A stretch of 6,453 nucleotides of DNA, taken from the NCBI GenBank assembly GCA_021838765.1, contig JAKCCY010000149.1, positions 1-6,453 on the forward strand, written 5' to 3'. The DNA comes from Nitrospirota bacterium (GTDB lineage: Bacteria; Nitrospirota_A; Leptospirillia; Leptospirillales; Leptospirillaceae). The position numbers and the translations under genes were made by a program. The notes under the pieces are model-generated. The model saw only the letters and a list, made by a program, of their open reading frames with translations, searched no databases and had not been told where the DNA came from. This document shows, piece after piece, positions 1-6,306 of the stretch. Numbering within the stretch: position 1 is the first letter of the stretch; every line of letters begins with the position of its first letter.

Positions 1-1953
1 GCCCCGGAACCCCGATGCCTGTTGATCTCCCCACTCTCCGAACGTGGTCGGAGAGGTGGGGGAGGGACCTGTTTCCGGCATGATCCAGAGATCCCTTCCT
101 TCGCCTGAGCCGACGAGAAGTGTCACCGGAAACTCGATTGCGAGAAGATGGTCTTTTGGGAGCGAACCCCCGGTCAGGCGATAGCCGACGGTAAACTCCA
201 TGGGATCAAAAAGATAGTTCTTGGCCAGTCTCCATGGAGACTCTCCCTCTTGTTCTGACGTGACGAAGAAGGCTTTGGAGCTGTCCCATTCCCCAAGCGT
301 CCAGACCGCTTTTCCGAGATCACGGACCATGGGATCCTTTCCCGATTGGCCAGAAAGGGAGTCAAGGCCGGCATCCTTGTGACACAAGAACTCGGAAAAT
401 GGTCGTCTGGGCCTGGGATCAAAGGCGATTTCTCCTTCGGCGGGTGGCGGAGGCAAGCGGTCATGAATGGAGAGAATGGCCGGAGATCCTCCGTCTGTGG
501 GATGGTCATTCAGTCCGGAAGAGCTTTTCAAATGATAGGACTCAAGCTGTCTTGTCAGGGTGTTTGTCAGGTGAAAGCAGTGTTGCCGGTCGTCTATTTC
601 CTGGAGACATCCGCCTCCGGAGATGGAAAGCCATGCAACATACCCCTTTTGATAGTAAACCCGGTCAGGGCTTCCATCCTGGTCGAAATCTCCGAGGAGA
701 GATTCTCCCGGGCTGAGAAGACCCTTTTTCTCAAGAAGGTTTTCCATCCCGATGATTCCGTCGAACGCCTTGTGGCGAAGATTGGACAGGTAGAGACCTC
801 CGAAGAGTCCATGCCAGTATACGTCATTTCCCTGGGAAACCCAGAGATGGTGTCCGATTTCATCACGGTCGGGAGCTGTTTTCGGAACACGCTCCGAAAA
901 CAGCCGGGAGGCGATGAGCATCCTGTTGTAAAGTCTTCTTGAATCTGGATACTTTGTCATAAACTGCTCGAAAATTCCTCCGCGCACAAAGGGCATGGCG
1001 GCGTCTCTCAGCCCATATCCGGAAAGAGTCTCGAGAAGGTTGTGAAGGGCGGTGGAGCTTCCGGGGGACATGGCCCATTCCATCATTTCCGGATAGGAGG
1101 CATTGGGGAGCATGGCGATTCCTGTTGCGCTCCGTTCACTGCGGATCTCTTTCATGCTTGCAATGCGCAACCAGGAAGATTCCCTTGTAAAGGCTTCAAA
1201 AAGCCGCCGGAGATAGCCTTCCGTCCAGACCCAGTTGAAGGTTTCAGGCCAGACGCCGAATTTCTCCGCGTCGTCGGCATAGGTCAGGACCTTTCCCTCC
1301 CCCGCCCTGTTGAGGAATGTGAGGGCCCCCTCGACGCTCTGAAAGGGAATGAGGTAGCGAAGATGGGCCGAGATGGGGAAAAGGTCGACACCTTCTCCCG
1401 CGATGGATGAACGGTAGTAGCCATGCAGGTCCTCGTCCTTGAATCCGGCAAGATGAAAATGGTGGTCGTCGACGGTGGTGTGTGTCAGATTGCATCCGGA
1501 AAGCCTCAGGGGAAGATCTGTTTCCCAGACCCTCTCGGCCAGCCAGAAGCCTCCGTCGAACCCCCCGAACAGCCTTTTGATCCATGCTTCCATGAGACGG
1601 GTCTGATCCTTGATGGCATCCGGTGGAAGCATCGCCAGGATGGGTTCGAAGAATCCTCCGCCGACGATCTCGATCTGATTTCTCGCGACCAGACGGTGAA
1701 GAAGGGCGATATAGTCGGGATCATGCTGTTCAATCCATTCAATCAGGGGGCCCGTCAGGTGGTAGGAAACATGGATATCCGGAAATCCTTCGAGAAGCTC
1801 AAGAAGCGGCCGGTAGCAGTTTCTTTGCGACTCCTCGAATACATGGTCGAAGTTTCCTGCGGGCTGGTGGTGATGAAGAACCATCACCATGGTCGTTCTC
1901 GTATCCCGGGTTTTTCCGGAGTGCGGGGAGATGAAATCGTTTGGTCCGGACAT
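1..1953 (-). CDS. GH57 4-alpha-glucanotransferase (partial, C-terminus beyond window)
   Basis: The reading frame is open for 651 codons from ATG 1953 to the window edge. The product should transfer maltooligosaccharide segments between alpha-1,4-glucans in the cytoplasm (disproportionation); no signal peptide is visible. From memory of the family, it aligns almost end to end with Thermococcus litoralis 4-alpha-glucanotransferase (659 aa). Visible motifs are HHHQPAGNF (27-35), SYHLTGPLIEWIE (63-75), GGGFFEPILAMLP (98-110) and FWLAERVW (136-143), with nucleophile E140 matching E123 of that enzyme. YADDAEKFGVWP (225-236) carries acid/base D228, matching D214. A GH57 barrel (about 20-300) is followed by helical and beta-sandwich domains (DUF1925/DUF1926-like), including a DxDxDG loop at 422-427 that is also present in the archaeal enzyme. 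The ATG is chosen because it overlaps the upstream stop as TGATG and has GGAGGG 4 nt upstream. M22 would be closer to the archaeal start but has no such support. Roughly 50-60 residues are probably missing. Family assignment is firm; exact specificity is inferred. Confidence 0.92.
   Translation of the reverse strand, partial: MSGPNDFISPHSGKTRDTRTTMVMVLHHHQPAGNFDHVFEESQRNCYRPLLELLEGFPDIHVSYHLTGPLIEWIEQHDPDYIALLHRLVARNQIEIVGGGFFEPILAMLPPDAIKDQTRLMEAWIKRLFGGFDGGFWLAERVWETDLPLRLSGCNLTHTTVDDHHFHLAGFKDEDLHGYYRSSIAGEGVDLFPISAHLRYLIPFQSVEGALTFLNRAGEGKVLTYADDAEKFGVWPETFNWVWTEGYLRRLFEAFTRESSWLRIASMKEIRSERSATGIAMLPNASYPEMMEWAMSPGSSTALHNLLETLSGYGLRDAAMPFVRGGIFEQFMTKYPDSRRLYNRMLIASRLFSERVPKTAPDRDEIGHHLWVSQGNDVYWHGLFGGLYLSNLRHKAFDGIIGMENLLEKKGLLSPGESLLGDFDQDGSPDRVYYQKGYVAWLSISGGGCLQEIDDRQHCFHLTNTLTRQLESYHLKSSSGLNDHPTDGGSPAILSIHDRLPPPPAEGEIAFDPRPRRPFSEFLCHKDAGLDSLSGQSGKDPMVRDLGKAVWTLGEWDSSKAFFVTSEQEGESPWRLAKNYLFDPMEFTVGYRLTGGSLPKDHLLAIEFPVTLLVGSGEGRDLWIMPETGPSPTSPTTFGEWGDQQASGFRG
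27..64 (-). repeat. Strong imperfect palindrome inside the 4-alpha-glucanotransferase gene
   Basis: CTCCCCACTCTCCGA (27-41) and TCGGAGAGGTGGGGGAG (48-64) are reverse complements apart from two single-base bulges, with a 6-nt loop. It lies in frame in the C-terminal coding part and encodes a Pro/Ser/Thr-rich stretch followed by FGEWG (residues about 631-642). It may be an mRNA structure, an inserted palindromic element, or chance. Confidence 0.7.
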
Positions 1954-4088
1954 CAGACCCTCCATATCGATTGATCGAACTGGTCGTCGGGAACATGGAT
2001 CGGAACGGAGCGGCCTCGTGGGCACTGGTCGAGAAGCCGTTCTCCGTCCCATAATTCGCAAATAAGATGCAGACGCTCTCCGGGGCCGAATTTGGCGGCG
2101 GCAAGGCTCAGTGCTCCTTCTCCCAGCTTCTGGCTGGCCCAGAGCATCGGCACTGGCTTTCCGACTCTTGATGGGACATCGATCGGAGCGGCCATCAGCG
2201 GAAGCTTCCACTCAAACTCGACATTGTTGTGGATCCGGATGATGAGAGCGATCTGGTCGTTGTCTTCCGAAAGAATCTCGGGGTCGACCTCCACCCGGAT
2301 ATAAAAGTTGATCTGGTCGAACCCATAGAGGATTTTCCGGATCGGGGCCCCGGACAAAAACATCGATCCCTGTGTTTTCTGCGGATCGAAACTTCCGGCT
2401 CCGGTCCATTCGTAGAAATGGGTGACCCTTCCGTCGATTGTCGGAGAGATGAAGTCGGTCGGGAGATTGATCGCCACATCGTGCTCTCGTGACCGGATCG
2501 GTTCCGTGAGGTAGACGGGGATGTCCGCTCCAAGGATCCTGTAGACATTTTGCTGGTGGGTCCGGAAAAGACGATCGAACTCGTAGGCCTGAAGGCTCTG
2601 GAAGTCGTCACCGTACCACCAGAACCAGTCGGAGCCTTCCGATGCGAACATCTCCATTTTCGCCTGAAGGAGGGTTTCCGGAGAATGTTTTCCAGATGCT
2701 TCCTCCCCGGCCAGAAAATTTCGGGTTCGGGAGAGATAATTCCATCCGGCGTTGTCTTCCGGATGGCCGATCCAGATGTTGAAATCATGGTTGATCCAGG
2801 ATCCTGAGGCCAGGGAGTGGATCGGCGAGGAGGGAAGCTCCCTGATCCCTTCCCATACGCACTGGGTTTCAAGGTGGGGATGGGTGTCGAGGCGCTCGAA
2901 GAAGGATCGCAGGAAAAGATATCCCCCATCGGGGTAGCTTTCCCATGGATTTTCACCATCGAGGATGATGGGAATAATGGGAGGATGGCTTCCGGACAAG
3001 CCCCCTCCGGTGGCTTCGATTCCGGCGAGGAGGTCTTTTGCGGCCTCGGTTCCGTTGTAGCGCGAGTAAAGGAACCCGATCCGGTCAGACAGGGCCCGTT
3101 GGCGGAAGATGATTCGGATGTCTCCGTGGCCTGTGGTGACATGCCACGGATGGGTCATGTTCCCGGACCCGCCGATGCTTTCATCGAGAATCCCCTGATC
3201 TGTCGCAGTCCAGTCCAGTCCCGCAGAGGCAAGGATGTCCATCAGCTCAGGGCAGACAGAGCCTTCAGATGGCCACATGCCCCTCGGACGGATCCCCAGC
3301 AGGCTCTCATGGCGGTCAAGAGCCATGAGCACCTGTTCCCTGGCATCGTTTGGCCAGGAGAACTCTTCCGGAAGGGTGATTCCCGGTCGTGGCCGGCTTC
3401 CGATGGATGAAGAAATCAGAAGGGGAAGGATCGGGTGGTAGTAAGGGGATGCAGAGATCTCGATCTGTCCGTTTTCGGCGAGCTCCCGGTAAGACGGAAT
3501 CAGGTTCTTGAGAACACTGAGCTGGAGATCCATGACTCCCGCCTTGTCCTCTTCGGTAAATCCGGACCCTTTTCTCAGCCATTCCTCGATTTCGGGATGC
3601 TCATGCCTTGCACCATAGCCGAACCAGACCAGATTGAAGAGCACCTGAAGGTCCAGAATCTCCCTGTTCGTCAAAACATCCGGAGGGAGTTGTGTTTCCG
3701 GCGGTTTCCCGGAAATCGCCGACTGGACCTTCTGCCAGATATTCACATACTGGTGGTTCGGGCGGATCATCGAGTCAAACGGACAGGAAAAGAAATTTCT
3801 GAGCAGGTAGTCCCGGTCGGGGGGAGTCAGGTCCTCCGGCGGTTTCATGGTGAGGATCTGGTAGGCATCCTGAACTCCTCCGCCTGCAACGTGTTCGATC
3901 TGGTCGAGAAGGGACGGAACCAGATTGATTGTCTGGCGGATATGGGGGAAAAGGCGGGCCATGAAGGGCAGGTCGTTATATCCCCTGACACCGTGGAGCC
4001 TCACCCAGGGGAGTCCGATGTTCTTCATGACCGGATCCCAGTATGCCGGCTGGTGCATGTGCCAGAGAAGAAGAATGCGCCCCTTCAC
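1953..4088 (-). CDS. GH57 alpha-amylase/amylopullulanase-type glycoside hydrolase
   Basis: This 711-aa cytoplasmic enzyme is predicted to hydrolyse, or possibly transfer, alpha-glucan chains. The GH57 conserved regions are present in order: LLLWHMHQP (6-14), ENGQIEISASPYYHPI (205-220), MWPSEGSV (271-278) with predicted nucleophile E275, PIILDGENPWESYP (373-386) with predicted acid/base D377, and WIGHPEDNAGWNYL (439-452). The LDGENPWE form is typical of the COG1449 amylase/amylopullulanase subgroup, not of GH57 branching enzymes, which are shorter and differ in motif 4. After the catalytic part, residues about 530-711 form a beta-rich extension (HFYEWTGAGSF, ILYGFDQINFYIRVEVD) like the glucodextranase/DOMON-type C-terminal domains of this subgroup. 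There is no signal peptide, so the likely substrate is intracellular glycogen. The start is GTG 4088, inside a GTGA overlap with the glgC stop and with GAGGGG 5 nt upstream. Whether it also cleaves alpha-1,6 bonds cannot be read from the sequence. Confidence 0.92.
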   Translation of the reverse strand: MKGRILLLWHMHQPAYWDPVMKNIGLPWVRLHGVRGYNDLPFMARLFPHIRQTINLVPSLLDQIEHVAGGGVQDAYQILTMKPPEDLTPPDRDYLLRNFFSCPFDSMIRPNHQYVNIWQKVQSAISGKPPETQLPPDVLTNREILDLQVLFNLVWFGYGARHEHPEIEEWLRKGSGFTEEDKAGVMDLQLSVLKNLIPSYRELAENGQIEISASPYYHPILPLLISSSIGSRPRPGITLPEEFSWPNDAREQVLMALDRHESLLGIRPRGMWPSEGSVCPELMDILASAGLDWTATDQGILDESIGGSGNMTHPWHVTTGHGDIRIIFRQRALSDRIGFLYSRYNGTEAAKDLLAGIEATGGGLSGSHPPIIPIILDGENPWESYPDGGYLFLRSFFERLDTHPHLETQCVWEGIRELPSSPIHSLASGSWINHDFNIWIGHPEDNAGWNYLSRTRNFLAGEEASGKHSPETLLQAKMEMFASEGSDWFWWYGDDFQSLQAYEFDRLFRTHQQNVYRILGADIPVYLTEPIRSREHDVAINLPTDFISPTIDGRVTHFYEWTGAGSFDPQKTQGSMFLSGAPIRKILYGFDQINFYIRVEVDPEILSEDNDQIALIIRIHNNVEFEWKLPLMAAPIDVPSRVGKPVPMLWASQKLGEGALSLAAAKFGPGERLHLICELWDGERLLDQCPRGRSVPIHVPDDQFDQSIWRV
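1958..1963 (-). promoter_or_regulatory. Ribosome binding site of the 4-alpha-glucanotransferase gene
   Basis: GGAGGG lies 4 nt before ATG 1953, inside the last codons of the upstream GH57 gene. With the TGATG stop/start overlap it points to translation re-initiation, and it favours ATG 1953 over the internal methionines 22 and 24. Confidence 0.75.
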
Positions 4089-5338
4089 GATGACCCCTCG
4101 TGGTTGCCAAAGTCCTCCCGGGTCACGACGACGACTCCGGAATCAGAGACGTGAAATCGTCTTTTGTCTTCGGCGGGATCTTCCCCGATAACGGTATGGG
4201 GAGGGATCCTGACACCCTTTTCGATGATCGCCCTGCTGATGCGGGAATAGCGTCCGATGTCGACATTGTCGAAAAGAATCGATTCCGAGACACGGGAATA
4301 GCTGTTGATCCTGACGCTTGGGGAGAGGATCGATCGGTCGATCTGTCCTCCCGAGATGATGCAGCCGCCGGAGACGATCGAATCCGTTGCCACCCCGATG
4401 CGCCTGTTCTCCTCGTCGGCAAAGACGAACTTGGCCGGAGGCACCTGCGGGCGATAGGTCCTGATGATCCAGTTCGGATTGTAGAGATTGAAGGCCGGCG
4501 AGACGGAGACAAGGTCCATGTGCGTCTGCCAGTAGGCGTCGAGCTGTCCGATATCTTTCCAGTAGCCCTGTTCGAGTTCAGTCATCCCTGGAATGGTGTT
4601 CTGGCTGAAATCGTAAACATGGACCATTCCTTCATGGGTCAGTTTCGGAAGGATGTCTTTCCCAAAGTCATGATTGCTGTTCTCGTTCTGGGCATCCTTG
4701 GTCAGGACATCAATCAGGAGTCGGGTGTTGAAGACATAGTTTCCCATGCTCACAAGGGACATATGGGGGTTGCCGGGCATGTGCGCCGGATTTTTGGGTT
4801 TCTCGATGAAAGAGGTCGCCATGCCGGAAGAATCCATTCCGACGATTCCGAAGGAAGACGCCTCCTCGATGGGAACGGGAATGGCGGAGACGGTGACCTG
4901 GGCGTTTCTCTGGATATGGGCTTCAATCATCTGGGAGATGTTCATCTTGAAGATATGGTCACCGCTGAACACGCAGACAAAATCGGGATTGTCGTCGAGG
5001 ATCAGATTCAGGTTCTGGTAGACCGCATCTCCGGTTCCCTGGAACCAGTGAGGGCCCCGGCGCATCTGGGCCGGAACGGGGTCGACATACTGGTCAAGCA
5101 GGGGGGAAAGCCGCCAGCCCCTTGAAAGATGGGTGTTTAACGAGTGGGATTTGTACTGGGTGAGAACCTTGATTTTGTAAAGTCCGGAATTGACAAAATT
5201 GGACAGGACAAAATCGATGATCCGGTAAGCCCCTCCAAAAGGAACGGCGGATTTGACCCGGTCCCGGGTGAGGGGAAAAAGTCTTTTCCCTTCGCCTCCG
5301 GCAAGAATGATGGCCAGTGCACGATAATTGTTTTGCAT
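4085..5338 (-). CDS. glgC: Glucose-1-phosphate adenylyltransferase (ADP-glucose pyrophosphorylase)
   Basis: This 417-aa protein makes ADP-glucose from ATP and glucose-1-phosphate, the committed step of bacterial glycogen synthesis. The nucleotidyltransferase domain shows ILAGGEGKRLFPLT (11-24), the KSAVPFGG loop (29-36), YRIIDFVLSNFVNSG (38-52), TQYKSHSL (60-67), GTGDAVYQNL (101-110), SGDHIFKM (125-132) with metal-binding D127, the sugar-phosphate motif FIEKP (177-181), DFGKDILP (224-231) and GYWKDIG (258-264). The C-terminal part (about 305-400) has the repeating I/V-x-x-G/S pattern of the left-handed beta-helix used for oligomer contacts and allosteric control. Length is normal. The usual 'AKPAV' is 'VKSAV' here, a variant I believe occurs in some non-enteric GlgCs. 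The ATG has GGGAGG upstream but only 3 nt away, slightly close; no other in-frame start fits before the nucleotide loop. It sits 27 nt after the small membrane-protein gene and overlaps the GH57 gene by 4 nt. Confidence 0.96.
   Translation of the reverse strand: MQNNYRALAIILAGGEGKRLFPLTRDRVKSAVPFGGAYRIIDFVLSNFVNSGLYKIKVLTQYKSHSLNTHLSRGWRLSPLLDQYVDPVPAQMRRGPHWFQGTGDAVYQNLNLILDDNPDFVCVFSGDHIFKMNISQMIEAHIQRNAQVTVSAIPVPIEEASSFGIVGMDSSGMATSFIEKPKNPAHMPGNPHMSLVSMGNYVFNTRLLIDVLTKDAQNENSNHDFGKDILPKLTHEGMVHVYDFSQNTIPGMTELEQGYWKDIGQLDAYWQTHMDLVSVSPAFNLYNPNWIIRTYRPQVPPAKFVFADEENRRIGVATDSIVSGGCIISGGQIDRSILSPSVRINSYSRVSESILFDNVDIGRYSRISRAIIEKGVRIPPHTVIGEDPAEDKRRFHVSDSGVVVVTREDFGNHEGSS
4094..4099 (-). promoter_or_regulatory. 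Ribosome binding site of the GH57 amylase gene
   Basis: GAGGGG sits 5 nt before GTG 4088 and inside the 3' end of glgC. It supports the GTG start and the 4-nt overlap, indicating translational coupling between ADP-glucose synthesis and the glucan hydrolase. Confidence 0.7.
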
Positions 5339-5365
5339 GGTCCTCCCTTCATGTGTTGGGCGAGA

Positions 5366-5569
5366 TCACGATCCGATGAGAATCGAATGGAGCCACTTGA
5401 TCAGTTCCGGCCTGAGCGGGGAAAGAGACACTGCTCCCCATAGAAGCAGCATGGCGGAGGAGAGAATGTAGGCTAGCCACTTTTCCCGTCGTTCCCGCCT
5501 GAGGAGAAGGACAACTGAATAGAGGGTTCCAAAAGATCCAACCACAACAAATAGCAAGCCGTAGAACAC
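5366..5569 (-). CDS. Small two-helix membrane protein, function unknown
   Basis: I do not recognise a family. With the GTG start at 5569 the protein has 67 residues. A hydrophobic helix (about 2-23, FYGLLFVVVGSFGTLYSVVL) is followed by a strongly basic loop RRERREK (24-30), then a second helix (about 31-50) and a short tail. The positive-inside rule predicts a hairpin with the loop in the cytoplasm and both ends outside. The GTG is chosen because GGAGG (5576-5580) lies 6 nt upstream. A longer version from ATG 5626 (86 aa) would begin inside the loop of a transcription terminator, has no recognisable ribosome binding site, and adds a poorly hydrophobic, Cys-containing N-terminus. The gene is 27 nt upstream of glgC and probably cotranscribed with it. 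A link to glycogen metabolism rests on position only. Confidence 0.68.
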   Translation of the reverse strand: MFYGLLFVVVGSFGTLYSVVLLLRRERREKWLAYILSSAMLLLWGAVSLSPLRPELIKWLHSILIGS

Positions 5570-5575
5570 GTCCGT

Positions 5576-5580
5576 CCTCC
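5576..5580 (-). promoter_or_regulatory. Ribosome binding site deciding the small membrane protein start
   Basis: GGAGG with 6-nt spacing to GTG 5569. It is the main reason to prefer a 67-aa product over the 86-aa frame from ATG 5626. Confidence 0.65.
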
Positions 5581-5587
5581 AGAGACC

Positions 5588-5615
5588 ATCATAACGATAC
5601 TGGCAGAAAAAACAA
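5588..5615 (-). promoter_or_regulatory. Candidate sigma-70-type promoter for the glgC operon
   Basis: On the minus strand, TTGTTT (5615-5610) and TATGAT (5593-5588) are separated by 16 nt. The -10 matches the consensus at 5 of 6 positions, the -35 at only 3 of 6. The -35 box lies within the T-tract of the preceding terminator. Transcription would start near 5581, leaving a leader of only about a dozen nt that begins at the ribosome binding site. Alternatively the operon is driven by read-through from the Rieske gene. This is a pattern match only. Confidence 0.35.
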
Positions 5616-5637
5616 AGCCGGATCATTGATCCGGCTT
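5607..5637 (-). terminator. Intrinsic terminator downstream of the Rieske gene
   Basis: A perfect 11-bp inverted repeat (AAGCCGGATCA at 5615-5625 and its complement at 5627-5637, one central base) gives a GC-rich hairpin. Read on the minus strand it is followed by TTTGTTTTTT. It starts about 45 nt after the Rieske stop codon. The other strand has no T-tract after the stem, so termination should act on minus-strand transcripts only. Confidence 0.85.
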
Positions 5638-5682
5638 ATGATTGGCCCTTTAATTCCAAGTCACTCAAGTGAAATTCATGGA

Positions 5683-5994
5683 TCAGGCAATTTCGATTGC
5701 GATCTTTCCCGAAGGATCCTTCGCGACTGGAAAACAGGCAATGGTGGCTCCCGGTCGACCGACGGCCTCTCCGGAACGCATGTCGAAACTCCAGGAATGG
5801 AGCGGGCATGTGATGGTCGGGCCGGAAACAGGTCCGTCGGCCATGGGACCGCCCCGATGGGGGCAACGGTTGTCCACGGCATAGACGGATCCCTCGAATT
5901 CGTAGAGGGCGATTTGCCGTCCATCGACCGAAACGGAAACGCCCGGGCCGCCATCTTCAAGGTTAACTGGTTTGTCGATCAAATGTCTGGCCAA
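5683..5994 (-). CDS. Rieske-type [2Fe-2S] ferredoxin, NirD-like
   Basis: This is a soluble 103-aa single-domain Rieske protein. The cluster ligands are C44 and H46 in CPHRGGP (44-50), and C63 and H66 in CPLHSWSF (63-70), followed by the typical SGEAVGRPG (74-82). The two boxes are closely spaced and there is no membrane anchor or catalytic domain. It therefore looks like a Rieske ferredoxin or the NirD small subunit of nitrite reductase, or a ferredoxin partner of a Rieske oxygenase, and not a cytochrome bc1 subunit. The predicted role is electron transfer; no partner enzyme is visible in the window. The start is taken as TTG 5994 because GAGGAG (6001-6006) lies 6 nt upstream and the protein then begins 'MARHLIDKPVNLEDG', the usual length for the family. 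An in-frame ATG at 6129 would add 45 basic, non-homologous residues crossing a structured leader. It is followed by its own terminator, so probably monocistronic. Confidence 0.88.
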   Translation of the reverse strand: MARHLIDKPVNLEDGGPGVSVSVDGRQIALYEFEGSVYAVDNRCPHRGGPMADGPVSGPTITCPLHSWSFDMRSGEAVGRPGATIACFPVAKDPSGKIAIEIA

Positions 5995-6000
5995 GAAAAA

Positions 6001-6006
6001 CTCCTC
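6001..6006 (-). promoter_or_regulatory. Ribosome binding site deciding the Rieske protein start
   Basis: GAGGAG with 6-nt spacing to TTG 5994. It supports the 103-aa form over the 148-aa frame from ATG 6129. Confidence 0.68.
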
Positions 6007-6039
6007 ATGTTGAAGTGTTGGATCCGTAAATATCAGGTG

Positions 6040-6075
6040 GACCTGGTGGAACTTTTTCCGTACAGGTCTTTTTTT
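6040..6075 (+). other. Hairpin with T-tract in the Rieske leader (possible antisense terminator or operator)
   Basis: GACCTG (6040-6045) pairs with CAGGTC (6063-6068), enclosing an inner GGAA/TTCC stem (6048-6051 with 6056-6059), and seven Ts follow (6069-6075) on the plus strand. There is no plus-strand gene upstream to terminate. It might end antisense or divergent transcripts, or fold in the Rieske mRNA leader on the other strand. A neighbouring CAGGT-GG-ACCTG palindrome (6034-6045) shares one arm, which also fits a protein-binding site. Confidence 0.4.
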
Positions 6076-6306
6076 CCGATATGATATGCAGGGTGCCATG
6101 TTTTGTGAGAACGGAGAAACTGATCTCATCCGGCACTCTCCCTTTATGTTAAATCACAAGGGTCTCTCCCAACAAGGAGGCGCTTGCGCGCTGGCAGGAA
6201 AAGAGTGTGAGATGGGGCACTTGTGTTTTTTCCTGTGGCCGGAGAGAACATTTTTGGGGCCTACTCTTTGTGATGGGATTCTGGGTTACATAGTACTTCC
6301 AGCAAG

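Noticed and set aside
346..1974. Several plus-strand frames (346-942, 1042-1410, 1423-1974)
   Set aside because: All are antisense to the open 4-alpha-glucanotransferase frame, which matches a known family throughout. Their products have no recognisable domain.
2195..3142. 315-codon minus-strand frame inside the GH57 amylase gene
   Set aside because: It is a shifted frame of a gene carrying all five GH57 motifs. The Ser/Pro/Arg-rich translation is typical of out-of-frame reading.
4100..5125. 341-codon plus-strand open frame opposite glgC
   Set aside because: It is antisense to an unambiguous glgC, its product shows no recognisable motif, and no convincing ribosome binding site was seen. Long antisense frames are common in GC-rich genes.
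5626..6084. 152-codon plus-strand frame opposite the Rieske gene
   Set aside because: It is antisense to clear CPHRGG and CPLHSW cluster motifs and starts inside the terminator palindrome.
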